A stretch of DNA of 64,000 bases from Trematomus loennbergii. Taxonomy: Eukaryota; Chordata; Actinopteri; Perciformes; Nototheniidae. The stretch is taken from NCBI GenBank assembly GCA_012861695.1, contig JAAOOA010000189.1:108501-172500 (forward strand), given 5' to 3'. The first letter of the stretch is position 1. Each line of letters opens with the position of its first letter. The notes under the pieces are model-generated. The model was not told the origin of the DNA. It ran no database searches and saw only the letters and a program-made list of their open reading frames with translations. A program made the position numbers and the translations under genes. This document shows positions 34,404 through 55,850 of the stretch, piece after piece.

Positions 34404-37400
34404 ACAGGTATTTGTGTTCAACATGTAAGAAGTAGAAAGTACAGGTATTTGTGTTCAACATGTAAGAAGTAGAAAGTACAGGTATTTGTGTTCAACATGT
34501 AAGAAGTAGAAAGTACAGGTATTTGGTTCAACATGTAAGAAGTAGAAAGTACAGGTATTTGGTTCAACATGTAAGAAGTAGAAAGTACAGGTATTTGTGT
34601 TCAACATGTAAGAAGTAGAAAGTACAGGTATTTGTGTTCAACATGTAAGAAGTAGAAAGTACAGGTATTTGTTCAACATGTAAGAAGTAGAAAGTACAGG
34701 TATTTGTGTTCAACATGTAAGAAGTAGAAAGTACAGGTATTTGAGTTCAACATGTAAGAAGTAGAAAGTACAGGTATTTGTGTTCAACATGTAAGAAGTA
34801 GAAAGTATAGGTATTTGTGTTCAACATGTAGAAGTAGAAAGTACAGGTATTTGTGTTCAACATGTAAGAAGTAGAAAGTACAGGTATTTGTGTTCAACAT
34901 GTAAGAAGTAGAAAGTACAGGTATTTGGTTCAACATGTAAGAAGTAGAAAGTACAGGTATTTGAGTTCAAATGTAAGAAGTAGAAAGTACAGGTATTTGT
35001 GTTCAACAGTAAGAAGTAGAAAGTACGTATTTGTGTTCAACATGTAAGAAGTAGAAAGTACAAGTATTTGTGTTCAACATGTAAGAAGTAGAAAGTACAT
35101 GTATTTGTGTTCAACATGTAGAAGTAGAAAGTACAGGTATTTGGGTTCAACATGTAAGAAGTAGAAAGTACAGGTATTTGTGTTCAACATGTAAGAAGTA
35201 GAAAGTACAGTATTTGAGTTCAAAATGTAAGAAGTAGAAAGTACAGGTATTTGTGTTCAACATGTAAGAAGTAGAAAGTACAGGTATTTGAGTTCAACAT
35301 GTAAGAAGTAGAAAGTACAGGTATTTGTGTTCACACACGTAAGAAGTAGAAAGTACAGGTATTTGTGTTCAACATGTAAGAAGTAGAAAGTACAGTATTT
35401 GTGTTCAACATGTAAGAAGTAGAAAGTACATGTATTTGTGTTCAACATGTAAGAAGTAGAAAGTACAGGTATTTGGGTTCAACATGTAAGAAGTAGAAAG
35501 TACAGGTATTGTGTTCAACATGTAAGAAGTAGAAAGTACAGGTATTTGAGTTCAAAATGTAAGAAGTAGAAAGTACAGGTATTTGTGTTCAACATGTAAG
35601 AGTAGAAAGTACAGGTATTTGAGTTCAAAATGTAAGAAGTAGAAAGTACAGGTATTTGTGTTCAACATGTGAGAAGTAGAAAGTACAGGTATTTGGTTCA
35701 ACATGTAAGAAGTAGAAAGTACAGGTATTTGAGTTCAAATGTAAGAAGTAGAAAGTACAGGTATTTGGGTTCAACATGTAAGAAGTAGAAAGTACAGGTA
35801 TTTGTGTTCAACATGTAAGAAGTAGAAAGTACAGGTATTTGTGTTCAACATGTGAGAAGTAGAAAGTACAGGTATTTGTGTTCAACATGTAAGAAGTAGA
35901 AAGTACAGGTATTTGGGTTTCAACATGTAAGAAGTAGAAAGTACAGGTATTTTGTGTTCAACATGTAAGAAGTAGAAAGTACAGGTATTTGTGTTCTAAA
36001 TGTAAGAAGTAGAAGTACAGGTATTTGGTGTTCAACATGTAAGAAGTAGAAAGTACAGGTATTTGTGTTCAAATGTAAGAAGTAGAAAGTAAGGTATTTG
36101 TGTTCAACATGTAAGAAGTAGAAAGTACAGGTATTTGGGTTCAACATGTAAGAAGTAGAAAGTACAGGTATTTGGGTCAACATGTAAGAAGTAGAAAGTA
36201 CAGTATTTGTGTTCAACATGTAAGAAGTAGAAAGTACAGGTATTTGTGTTCAACATGTGAGAAGTAGAAAGTACAGGTATTTGTGCTCAAATGTAAGAAG
36301 TAGAAAGTTCAGGTATTTGTGTTCAACATGTGAGAAGTAGAAAGTACAGGTATTTGGTTCAACATGTAAGAAGTAGAAAGTACAGGTATTTGGTTCAACA
36401 TGTAAGAAGTAGAAAGTACAGGTATTTGTGTTCAACATGTAAGAAGTAGAAAGTACAGGTATTTGTGTTCAACATGTAAGAAGTAGAAAGTACAGGTATT
36501 TGGGTTCAACATGTAAGAAGTAGAAAGTACAGGTATTTGTGTTCAACATGTAAAGTAGAAAGTACAGGTATTTGTGTTCAACATGTAAGAAGTAGAAAGT
36601 ACAGGTATTTTGTGTCAACATGTAAGAAGTAGAAAGTACATGTATTTGGGTTCAACATGTAAGAAGTAGAAAGTACAGGTATTTGTGTTCAAATGTGAGA
36701 AGTAGAAAGTACAGGTATTTGTGTTCAACATGTAAGAAGTAGAAAGTACAGGTATTTGGGTTCAACATGTAAGAAGTAGAAAGTACATGTATTTGGGTTC
36801 AACATGTAAGAAGTAGAAAGTACAGGTATTTGTGTTCAACATGTAAGAAGTAGAAAGTACATGTATTTGGGTTCAACATGTAAGAAGTAGAAAGTACAGG
36901 TATTTGTGTTCAACATGTGAGAAGTAGAAAGTACAGGTATTTGTGTTCAACATGTAAGAAGTAGAAAGTACAGGTATTTGTGTTCAACATGTAGAAGTAG
37001 AAAGTACAGGTATTTGAGTTCAACATGTAAGAAGTAGAAAGTACAGGTATTTGTGTTCAACATGTAAGAAGTAGAAAGTATAGGTATTTGGGTTCAACAT
37101 GTAGAAGTAGAAAGTACAGGTATTTGTGTTCAACATGTAAGAAGTAGAAAGTACAGGTATTTGTGTTCAACATGTAAGAAGTAGAAAGTACAGGTATTTG
37201 GGTTCAACATGTAAGAAGTAGAAAGTACAGGTATTTGAGTTCAACATGTAAGAAGTAGAAAGTACAGGTATTTGAGTTCAAAATGTAAGAAGTAGAAAGT
37301 ACAGGTATTTGTGTTCAACATGTAAGAAGTAGAAAGTACAGGTATTTGAGTTCAAAATGTAAGAAGTAGAAAGTACAGGTATTTGTGTTCAACATGTGAG

Positions 37401-38733
37401 AAGTAGAAAGTACAGGTATTTGGGTTCAACATGTAAGAAGTAGAAAGTACAGGTATTTGAGTTCAACATGTAAGAAGTAGAAAGTACAGGTATTTGGGTT
37501 CAACATGTAAGAAGTAGAAAGTACAGGTATTTGAGTCAAAATGTAAGAAGTAGAAAGTACAGGTATTTGTGTTCAACATGTGAGAAGTAGAAAGTACAGG
37601 TATTTGTGTTCAACATGTAAGAAGTAGAAAGTACAGGTATTTGTGTTCAACATGTGAGAAGTAGAAAGTACAGGTATTTGTGTTCAACATGTAAGAAGTA
37701 GAAAGTACAGGTATTTGTGTTCAACATGTAAGAAGTAGAAAGTACAGGTATTTGTGTTCAACATGTAAGAAGTAGAAAGTACAGGTATTTGTGTTCTAAA
37801 TGTAAGAAGTAGAAAGTACAGGTATTTGTGTTCAACATGTAAGAAGTAGAAAGTACAGGTATTTGTGTTCAACATGTAAGAAGTAGAAAGTACAGGTATT
37901 TGTGTTCAACATGTAAGAAGTAGAAGTACAGGTATTTGGGTTCAACATGTAAGAAGTAGAAAGTACAGGTATTTGTGTTCAACATGTAAGAAGTAAAGTA
38001 CAGGTATTTGTGTTCAACATGTAAGAAGTAGAAAGTACAGGTATTTGTGTTCAACATGTAATAAGTAGAAAGTACAGGTATTTGTGTTCAACATTAGAAG
38101 TAGAAAGTACAGGTATTTGTGTTCAACATGTAAGAAGTAGAAAGTACAGGTATTTGTGTTCAACATGTAAGAAGTAGAAAGTACATGTATTTGTGTTCAA
38201 ATGTAAGAAGTAGAAAGTACAGGTATTTGTGTTCAACATGTGAGAAGTAGAAAGTACAGGTATTTGTGTTCAACATGTAAGAAGTAAAAAGTACAGGTAT
38301 TTGTGTTCAAAATGTAAGAAGTAGAAAGTACAGGTATTTGTGTTCAACATGTGAGAAGTAGAAAGTACAGGTATTTGGGTTCAACATGTAAGAAGTAGAA
38401 AGTACAGGTATTTGTGTTCAACATGTGAGAAGTAGAAAGTACAGGTATTTGGGTTCAACATGTAAGAAGTAGAAAGTACAGGTATTTGAGTTCAACATGT
38501 AAGAAGTAGAAAGTACAGGTATTTGTGTTCAACATGTGAGAAGTAGAAAGTACAGGTATTTGGGTTCAACATGTAAGAAGTAGAAGTACAGGTATTTGAG
38601 TTCAACATGTAAGAAGTAGAAAGTACAGGTATTTGTGTTCAACATGTAAGAAGTAGAAAGTACAGGTATTTGTGTTCAACACGTAAGAAGTAGAAAGTAC
38701 AGGTATTTGTGTTCAAAATGTAAGAAGTCAAAG
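34404..38733. repeat. 37-bp minisatellite array, about 117 copies
   Basis: The unit gtaagaagtagaaagtacag followed by gtatttgtgttcaacat repeats for 4.3 kb with frequent single-base gaps and g/t/a variation after 'gtattt'. The array is bounded on the right by agtaaagtactgataccaaa and tccactacttccacctctgg, which is the terminus of a common fish element, so the array grew inside that element. No gene is present between 33.4 and 40.5 kb. Confidence 0.95.
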
Positions 38734-39355
38734 TAAAAAGTCGTCAGAAAATAAGTAGTGGAGTAAAGTACTGATACCAAAACATGTACTTAAGTAGAGT
38801 AAGAAAGTATTTGTACTCCACTACTTCCACCTCTGGGAATAACTAAGTGATATTCAACGTCCAGGAGAAACAGCTCCTGCTGCTGTGTTCACTTGCTATA
38901 CTGATATAACGTGTTTTATGTATGTTTAATAATAGGGTTGTTGGTTGTTGCAGTTGGAAGAAAAACTTAAACAATAACTTAACACAGCAGAATAAAAGGT
39001 GTGGTATTTCAACGACGAAAATGTGATATTTTTTTTATTTTTTCATGAGATTACTTTAAATATTTGTACGTTATGACAGATTTTTCTCACAAAAACACAA
39101 ACTAAATGAAGCTCATCGCAAGTTCAACCAGGAAGACCGTCTTTACTCATTAATTTACTATTTCTATGTTACTACTCTCTCTCCTCTCAATTAGTGATCG
39201 GGGGCGTCACTCCCCAGCTTAACCAATCACTTCACTCTATTCTCTCAAGCCTATCATAGCGCTCCGCTAACCCTTTAAATCTGCTCTCCCCTCTGAGAGG
39301 TGTCATTTCAGGTGACTCGACGCAACCCTCCTCCCCCCCTGTCCCTCTGAATCCA

Positions 39356-39925
39356 GGGTCAAGCTAAGCCCCTCCCCTTCAGACCGAACCCAACTACCCA
39401 TTCACCACCACCAGGGTCAAGCTAAGCCCTCCCCTTCAGACTGACCCAACCATCCATTCACCACCACCAGGGTCAAGCTAAGCCACTCCCCTTCAGACCG
39501 ACCCAACCATCCATTCACCACCACCAGTGTCAAGCTAAGCCCCTCCCCTTCAGACCGACCCAACCATCCATTCACCACCACCAGAGTCAAGCTAAGCCCC
39601 TCCCCTTCAGACCGACCCCAACCACCCATTCACCACCACCAGGGTCAAGCTAAGCCCTCCCCTTCAGACCGACCCAACCATCCATTCACCACCACCAGTG
39701 TCAAGCTAAGCCCTCCCCTTCAGACCGACCCAACTACCATTCACCACCACCAGGGTCAAGCTAAGCCCCTCCCCTTCAGACGACCCCAACCATCCATTCA
39801 CCACCACCAGGGTCAAGCTAAGCCACTCCCCTTCAGACCGACCCAACCATCCATTCACCACCACCAGGGTCAAGCTAAGCCACTCCCCTTCAGACCGACC
39901 CAACCATCCATTCACCACCACCAGG
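39356..39925. repeat. 57-bp minisatellite, about 10 copies
   Basis: The unit agggtcaagctaagccactc followed by cccttcagaccgacccaacc and atccattcaccaccacc repeats about ten times with small gaps. It gives spurious minus-strand ORFs (VVVNGWLGRSEGEGLSLTL). 39.93-40.55 kb holds two similar AT-rich segments (near 40.12 and 40.33 kb) and no gene. Confidence 0.9.
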
Positions 39926-40558
39926 TCTAGACCCCGGGGGTTTCATCGGATCGGTTCTCCCCTCCCGAATGATACTCCTGCACAACGGGGCCTATCGCCA
40001 AAACTCCATTACATTCATTTGTGTATCTCTGCAATAAATATGTATTCTTCCATCAACACCGTCTCTCCTGATTGAACTGGAGACAAACTCTTTTGTTCTG
40101 AGAGGTAACATTACTGATTTCTATGGAGTCTGGTACCTTTGAAGGAAGCACAGATACCATCAGAAAGAGCTGCAAGGTAAAGAGGGGAAATAATCTAAAT
40201 AAAGCTTAAATATAAACAGATATAACGTGTTTTATGGATGTTTAATAATAGGTTGTTGCAGTTCAAATTTAAACAATCATTGTACAAAACAGAAAATAGT
40301 TCTGGTATTTCAACAACAAAGTTCTGATATTATGAGATTTCTATGGAGCCTGGTATCTTTAAAAAAAGCATAGATAACAACAAGGTCAAGAGGGGAAATA
40401 TTCTAAATAAAGTTTAAATATAAACGTGTTTTATGTGACTGCAGCTCGTCCACAGGAGTCATATAACTTAGCTGCTGTTTTCTGCTAATATCCCTCACTT
40501 CTAAAAACCAGAACTGTGCATTTTAAATGTGGAAATGTTCATTATGTCTCTGATTAAA

Positions 40559-49705
<9,147 letters not shown>

Positions 49706-50069
49706 GTTCCTCACGTGTTTTCCTTTATTTTCGGTCTGTTTTAGAGTTAAATAAAGTCACCGCTCAGATGTAAATATTAGCTTCCTCGAGTTTCAAAATA
49801 GAACTCCTTTCTTGTTCTTCGGGTTCCCGGCGGTTAGGAGTGTAATGGCGCATCGCCGCCACCTGTAGGCTCCAGAGGGAATATAATAATGATATAATTA
49901 TTAAATTAATATAAATAAAATAACACCTCAAATCCTGTAAAAAACATGAACATTTTCTACTTTTTTAATGCTCTTTTATTTCTATTTGAGATGTTTACAT
50001 TTTGGATTGTTTATTTCTAGTCTTTTAATTTCTCTAATGTGCAACGCCATGTATTGTTATGCTGCTGCA

Positions 50070-50145
50070 ATGCAAACATTTCCCAGATTGGGATCAATAA
50101 AGTACTTCTTATCTTATCTTATCTTATCTTATCCTATTTTTATCT
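50070..50145 (+). repeat. Retroposon 3' tail with (TTATC)n
   Basis: The segment gggatcaataaagtacttct ends in four TTATC repeats, the common 3' tail of fish LINE/SINE copies. A similar tail without the repeat is at 57.14 kb (gggatcaataaagta). The body upstream is not recognisable. Confidence 0.5.
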
Positions 50146-50464
50146 TAAACCCCCCAATAGAGAGGCGAAGTCCCGCCCATCTACTTCCGCTCCATGGGAC
50201 CTTATTTCGGAAAAATTATGTATTGAAGTCAATGGGGAGAGAAAACGTATCTTTCGATCCCGTTTGAATTGTGCCATGAATTACACATATGATGTTTGTC
50301 AATCTTAAAAAATAATTTCCATGTCAAAAAGTCAGAGTTTGTCGTAAAACTGTTGAAATATAAGACTATGAAAAATATGCAACTAGAAAAACTACAAATC
50401 CCAGAGTCGCGTAAGTGATGTCATAGTTGTTTTCCTCCACTAAATATAAGAGATAGCTAAGATC

Positions 50465-50499
50465 AGCGCCATATAGATATAATCTATCTATATGGCGCT
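50465..50499. repeat. Perfect 15-bp hairpin
   Basis: Arms agcgccatatagata and tatctatatggcgct flank a 5-base loop. Direct repeats gctaagatcag bracket the hairpin. Confidence 0.8.
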
Positions 50500-50525
50500 G
50501 GCTAAGATCAGATAACTTTAACAAG

Positions 50526-50640
50526 ATGCCTGTGTGCTTAGTACCAGGTTGTATCATACCAGCAATGGGTCTTACTCGTTCTTTCGCTTCCCGTCTGATG
50601 AAAGGACCAGGAGTGGCTGGATCAAGTTAGCTAGTAGCAA
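50526..50640 (+). pseudogene. THAP zinc-finger (C2CH) fragment
   Basis: From an ATG the frame reads MPVCLVPGC, the usual THAP start. One base later, in a shifted frame, it continues SNGSYSFFRFP and RTRSGWIKL, matching the THAP core (FFRFP and the conserved Trp). The shift is consistent with a single missing base near 50552. The rest of the domain and any transposase are absent. Confidence 0.65.
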
Positions 50641-51333
50641 GCACGTTAGTTAGCATTACAGCCGGCTTAGCCTTGTCATTTATATTAGCCTTAACATGAA
50701 GTAACACCAAAGTGTTAAACAGTAGAGTAGTAGTCATATTTCGTGAACCCTTTGAAGAGTACTGTCACACCGGTGTGATCATTCTATAATACACCTTTAA
50801 GCCCGGATGCCCCAGAGGGAGACATGCTAACGCTACATTAGCATCGGTGATCTTTTCTACTTCATGCTATCTGCACAAATGGTTAACATTGAACATTAAA
50901 AAGATCCGGCAGTTTAGGGAGAATCGAAGGAAGGCAGGCAGGCAGCTTTGCATGACATTCTTCTGGACGTGTTTCATTGTGGTGATAGTGAGGGTAGTCA
51001 ATCCCTTGTTTGGTAAGCCAGTAGTGACGGCCATCTTGGTGACGTGGGTTGTTATGTGAGACCAGAGATGTAGTTCATTGAGCGGTTTCACACAAAAAAT
51101 GTGTTACTTCACAGTTTTACGGCAAAACATTATTTTTTTTTACTCGCAAAATTATCTTTTAAATTGACAAACATCATATGTGTAATTCGTGGCACAATTC
51201 AAACGGGATCGAAAGATAATCTTTCTCTCTCCATTGACTTCAATACATATTTTTTCCGAAATAAGGTCCCATGGAGGTCCACCGGAAGGGGAGGGACTTC
51301 GCCTCTCTATTAAGAAATATAACACTGTTCTCT

Positions 51334-51790
51334 AATGCTGCGTTCACACCGGACGCGATGCGATTGAAGGGGCGATTGAAGGGGGCCGCGACAAACGCTC
51401 AAGTTCAATTTTTTCAACTCAAGCGTCCTATTCGCGTGACGCGATCTCGCGGTAGCCAATCAGCGGTGAGGATCTCAGCCTGCCGTCACTGACGTTCAAC
51501 CAGAAAACATCAGCCGTTAGCTGTTAGCAGTTAGCACACAGAGCTCACAGCTCCTCCCCCAAAAGTTAAATAAGTACAAACCACAGACTGTCTGTGTCAT
51601 GGCGAATACAGTCGCTGCTTTATTTATGTCTGTAGGCCGTTGTTGTGAGTGTAGACGGAGCATATACAACGTTAGCTTAGCCTGATCGATCCGATCTTCA
51701 TTCAGAAACAAGCATTTTAAAAGGTGTTTCGCCTGCGTCTGTCTGCAGACTTGTCAAAGCATTAATTCATGGTTTTTACTAACCCGTATC
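51334..51790 (+). mobile_element. Fragment of a 'gcgttcacaccggacgcg' element
   Basis: The left end gctgcgttcacaccggacgc and a GC-rich subterminal region with cgcgacaaacgctcaagttc resemble termini of fish DNA transposons. A short ORF (MANTVAALFMSVGRCCECRR) follows. The Gypsy element at 51796 is inserted into its right part, and no matching right terminus was found. Confidence 0.4.
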
Positions 51791-51795
51791 AGTAT

Positions 51796-51985
51796 TGTGG
51801 TATCTTACCTTGTGTTATTATTACATGTTATTGCATTTGTCCAGCAGGGGGCAAACTCACTCTTGGTATTAAAAGAGCCTGTTGTACATGTTCCCACGAG
51901 GAAGTCCCGGAAGCATTTACCAAAGTAAAACCAGTTAATCTACTCTTATGTTGTGGACATACATTATTGATCACAAGATACAACA
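51796..51985 (+). repeat. Gypsy 5' LTR
   Basis: 190 bp. It aligns with the 3' LTR with no substitutions and four single-base gaps, all missing here (near agcat-ttacc, gtta-atc, atac-att and gata-caaca). It is preceded by AGTAT. Confidence 0.9.
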
Positions 51986-52139
51986 TATTATTGGCGACGA
52001 GGATTAAGAAGAGATTAAGACAAGGATCAATACGGGATCAAAGAGGACATGCCGAACGGACTGGTTAGCACCTTACATGCAGGTTTGGGTCGTTAGCGGC
52101 AGCTAGCTCAAATTATTAGCAAAGTCTGCGGGTGGAGGA

Positions 52140-53009
52140 GAGGATTCATTGACACACAATGGCAATGATTGGCACGCTGGCACCTTTTGATGCAAAAAAA
52201 TCAGAAGTGGGAAGAATACTGTGAGGTATTGGAACAGTTTTTTGAGGCTAATGAATTGAAAATGGAGACAGACAAAGAGCCATATTAATAAGTGTTGTGG
52301 GATCATCAACATACAGCCTTATGAAAACCTCCTCAGTCCGGATAAGCCCAAGGATAAGACTTACACACAACTTGTGGAGCTGCTAAAAAATCACTTTGAC
52401 CCAAAGCCTAGTGAAATTGTGCAAAGGTACAAGTTTGACTCCCGCAACCGTGAGCCCAATGAGTCAGTAATGGAATACGTGGCTGAGCTGCGTCGGTTAG
52501 CGCAGGATTGCAACTATGGTAACACTTTGCAGCAGAGGTTGAGAGACAGGATCGTCTGTGGAATAAATGAAGATCGGATTCAGAGACGACTCTTATCAGA
52601 AGCGGATTTAACATTTGAAAAAGCATTGTCAATTGCTGTGGCGTCAGAGACTGCAAATAAAAATGCACAGGAGATACAAAAGCCAAGGGGCCACAGCTAA
52701 ATGCTTCAAAATGGATAAAAAGCCCACAGGAGGCTTATGCACACAGAGAACCTACCAAAGAGTGTTACAGATGCAATGGAACCAAGCATGAAGCAGCAGA
52801 CCTGTAAGTTTAAACAAGAGAAATGTCATGCATGTGGTAAAATAGGACACATTGCCAGAGCTTGTCGTAGTAGATCTACACAGAAGGGAAACAGCAACAA
52901 AAATGCAGACCCAAAGAGAGAAAGGAGGCAAACCACATATCACCGTTCTCATAAGTACAAGAGCAACGGAGCCAAAGTGATAGCTCAGAAGAAGATACAT
53001 TCTTACTGA
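52140..53009 (+). pseudogene. Gypsy Gag with zinc knuckle
   Basis: The main open part (52374-52700) has the retrotransposon-Gag pattern (ELLKNHFDPKPSEIVQRYKF, then FDSRNREPNESVMEYVAEL). Earlier Gag sequence from 52160 is in another frame. After 52700 the frame changes again into a basic region with a CCHC knuckle (CHACGKIGHIARAC). Gag packages element RNA in cytoplasmic particles. At least two frame breaks are present. Confidence 0.75.
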
Positions 53010-53014
53010 ATAAG

Positions 53015-54200
53015 ATGAGGTTCAGATTGGGACGCATGAGTGAAGTGCACCTGAGACGAGTAGACCCATACATGGTTGAAGTGAAGCTGGATAGTAAGTT
53101 TGTTAACTTTGAGATAGACACTGGCTGTAGTCTCACAATAATGAATGAACAGACATTTCAAAGACTATGGAAAGACACAAAAAGTCCATGTTTTGAGACC
53201 AACCAAAATCCACATCGAGTCTTATACAGGTGACCCTGTTAATGTGGTCGGAGCTGCCCTTGTTAAAGTGAAATACAAACGTCAAAGTCGGTACTTGCCC
53301 CTCATTGGTGGTTAAAGGGGACGGCCCCAGCCTGCTGGGAAGAGGCTGGCTGGAGGAAATACATCTGAGTTGGAAAGAAATCAAGCTCAGACACAAATCC
53401 CGAGTCCTGAAACACCTGAAGACAGAGGACAAATCGCTGCAGCAAGTACTGAGCAAACATGAAAATGTCTTCAAAGAGGAGCTTTGGCACACTGAAAGGT
53501 ATGAAAGCTACCATCCATGTAAAGGCTGATGCAGTGTGGATGAGGAAGACCATCTGCAGAACCTCGAGACAGTGTTGGCAAAGCTGGAGGAGGCAGGATT
53601 GCGTCTGAGAAGGAGCAAGTGCACTTTCCTGGAAGAGGAAGTGGAATATCTGGGACATCGAGTGGACGCACAGGGACTTCACCCTGTGGAAAGAAAGTCA
53701 AAGCCATCATGGAGGCTCCCAACCCCCAAATGTTACTGAACTCAAGTCGTACTTAGGTTTGCTAAATTACTATAACAAATTTCTGCCAAACTAGCTACAC
53801 TATTGGCACCACTGCATGAGCTCCTGCGACAAGATGTGCGATGGACATGGCAAAAGAAACAGGAAGAGGCTTTTAAAAAATCAAAGGCCCTGTTAAACTC
53901 AGCAGAAGTGTTGGTGCATTACTCTGCTGACCGAGAGTTAATTATGTCATGTGATGCGTCACCTTACGGGTGGGCGCTGTTTTATCACACGTAATGGACG
54001 ATGGAACTGAACGTCCTTTGGGGTTCATGTCGCGTACTCTAGCGCCTGCTGAAAAGAATTACTCACAGCTAGACAAAGAAGGCTTAGCAGTTATATTTTG
54101 GAATCAAGAAATTCCACAAGTACTTGTATGGTCGAACTTTCACCATCTATACAGATCACAAGCCTGATCTCTCTCTTCAACGAAAAGAAACCTTCCACAG
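53015..54200 (+). pseudogene. Gypsy protease / deleted RT / RNase H region
   Basis: Protease is marked by FEIDTGCSLTIMN with the catalytic Asp-Thr-Gly. Downstream, linker sequence (LLGRGWLEEI) leads to the start of RT near 53520. It then jumps directly to the thumb/connection segment (GLRLRRSKCTFLEEEVEYLG), omitting the palm with its YxDD active site. RNase H follows (LIMSCDASPYG). Frames shift at several points between 53.2 and 54.2 kb. Confidence 0.75.
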
Positions 54201-55673
54201 ATGGGTTCCCCGAGAGTTCAGAGATGGGCAGTGCACCTGAGTGCCTATGAGTATCACATTGTGTACAAACCAGGAAAGAACAACGCTAATGCGGACGCAT
54301 TAAGCAGACTGCCGCTGTCGGAAGATGTGCGAGAGAGTGAGACCGCAGAACAAGTGCTCATGATTGATCTTCTGGATGACACACTCGTGGACACAGCCAA
54401 AATAAAACACTGGACAGCTAAGGATGTAATATTGTCTCAAGTTCATGGTTATGTCCTGTCGGGATGGCCTTCAGTGACTGAGGCTCCTCTCAAGCCGTAT
54501 CATCAGAGGAGAGAAGAACTGAGTGTGAGGGATGGCTGCGTGCTCTGGGGAGCCAGAGTCATCGTACCAAACAAAGGCAGGGAAAAGATATTGAAAGTAC
54601 TGCACCAAACACATTCCGGCATGTCAAAGATGAAAGGTCTGGCTAGATCTTATGTATGGTGGCCGGGGATGGACCAGGATGTAGAAAAGGAAGTGCAGTC
54701 TTGTGAGGAGTGCCAAAAGCACCACAAGTCACCACCATCAGCACCATTACATCCCTGGGAGTGGCCGGAGTCTCCCTGGACGAGAATTCATGTGGACTAT
54801 GCAGGCCCTTTCCTGGGAGAGATGTTTCTACTGATAGTGGATGCTCACTCAAAATGGATGGATATTTATCCAGTGAAGTCAGCTACATCACAGGTGACCA
54901 TTGAAAAGCTGCGTCAGAGTTTCAGTGTTTTTGGACTGCCAAAAATGTTGGTGTCAGACAACGGAACCTGTTTTACAAGTGCTGAATTTGAGACTTTCAT
55001 GAAACAAAATGGCATCCGCCATGTGAGGTCAGCACCGTTTCACCCGTCTTCTAATGGGCTGGCAGAGAGGGCGGTCCAGACCTTCAAAGGGGGGATGAAA
55101 AAGATGAAAGGTGAAACATTGCAAACTAGACTGTCAAGGTTTCTGTTCAGTTACCGCATCACACCTCACGCGACCACAGGCCTGTCGCCTGCAGAGTTGA
55201 TGATGTCAAGGAGACTCAGATCTGCATTAGACCTGCTCCTGCCAGATGTGAAAACAAGAGTGCAGCAAAAACAACTAAAACAGAATGACACAAACAGGAA
55301 ACTGAGAAGTTTCTCACCTGGGGATAAAGTGTTCATCAGAAACTACTCTTATGGACCTAAATGGATCGCTGCGGTCATCGAGAGCTCATCAGGTCCAGTG
55401 TCATATACAGTGATCATTGGAAGTGGTCAAGTCGTGAAGCGGCATGTGGATCAAGTAAGAGCCAGATTAACAGACACCGTGCCCTTAGAGCCGGTGCTGG
55501 ACTCCAACAGAGACACTGTGGTTCCAGTGACAATCGAGCAAGAAGGACCTCCTGCAAGTGAGCCAGTGGTTCTGTGTACTCCGGTCCCGCCGGACTTGCC
55601 TGCTACACCCGTGGTGAGACGATCAGAGCGCGAGAGACAGCCACCTGTATACCTGAAAGACTTTGTTAAATAG
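54201..55673 (+). CDS. Gypsy integrase region of Pol
   Basis: A 490-codon open frame begins in the RNase H tail (NADALSRLPL). It contains the HHCC zinc motif (HQTHSGMSKMKG, then CEECQKHH), the DDE core (HVDYAGPF; VSDNGTCFTSAEF; SSNGLAERAVQTF) and a C-terminal GPY/F-like module (YGPKWIAAVIE). The ATG at 54201 is simply the first Met after an upstream frame break; the native protein is a polyprotein. It ends 177 bp before the 3' LTR. Integrase inserts the DNA copy into chromosomes. Confidence 0.85.
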   Translation: MGSPRVQRWAVHLSAYEYHIVYKPGKNNANADALSRLPLSEDVRESETAEQVLMIDLLDDTLVDTAKIKHWTAKDVILSQVHGYVLSGWPSVTEAPLKPYHQRREELSVRDGCVLWGARVIVPNKGREKILKVLHQTHSGMSKMKGLARSYVWWPGMDQDVEKEVQSCEECQKHHKSPPSAPLHPWEWPESPWTRIHVDYAGPFLGEMFLLIVDAHSKWMDIYPVKSATSQVTIEKLRQSFSVFGLPKMLVSDNGTCFTSAEFETFMKQNGIRHVRSAPFHPSSNGLAERAVQTFKGGMKKMKGETLQTRLSRFLFSYRITPHATTGLSPAELMMSRRLRSALDLLLPDVKTRVQQKQLKQNDTNRKLRSFSPGDKVFIRNYSYGPKWIAAVIESSSGPVSYTVIIGSGQVVKRHVDQVRARLTDTVPLEPVLDSNRDTVVPVTIEQEGPPASEPVVLCTPVPPDLPATPVVRRSERERQPPVYLKDFVK

Positions 55674-55850
55674 ATCAAGAGATGTTCCATTAATAGAGCA
55701 GCATAGTTCTCTGATCTCACTTTAAGGAAAGGTTTAGAATGTTAATCTTTGAAAGTGAAATGGTTCATGCCAGTACCTCGAAATGTTGTGTAACGGGAGT
55801 ATGTTATACCCCCACCTTCGGGAAGTATTGTTAGCTTAAAGGGGGGGAAA

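Larger units (their letters stand above)
50157..51310. mobile_element. Long-TIR, P-element-like nonautonomous element
   Basis: Inverted repeats of about 170 bp start AATAGAGAGGCGAAGTCCC at both ends and include gatcccgtttgaattgtgcc. Between them is a decayed THAP-domain exon at 50526-50640. A short Lys/Arg-rich ORF lies at 50.85-51.06 kb. THAP domains are the DNA-binding part of P-element transposases, so this is probably a P-like relic or derivative. Confidence 0.7.

Noticed and set aside
34404..38733. Regular 37-bp repeats resembling a CRISPR array
   Set aside because: Units are directly tandem with no unique spacers, in a vertebrate genome with no cas genes. It is a minisatellite.
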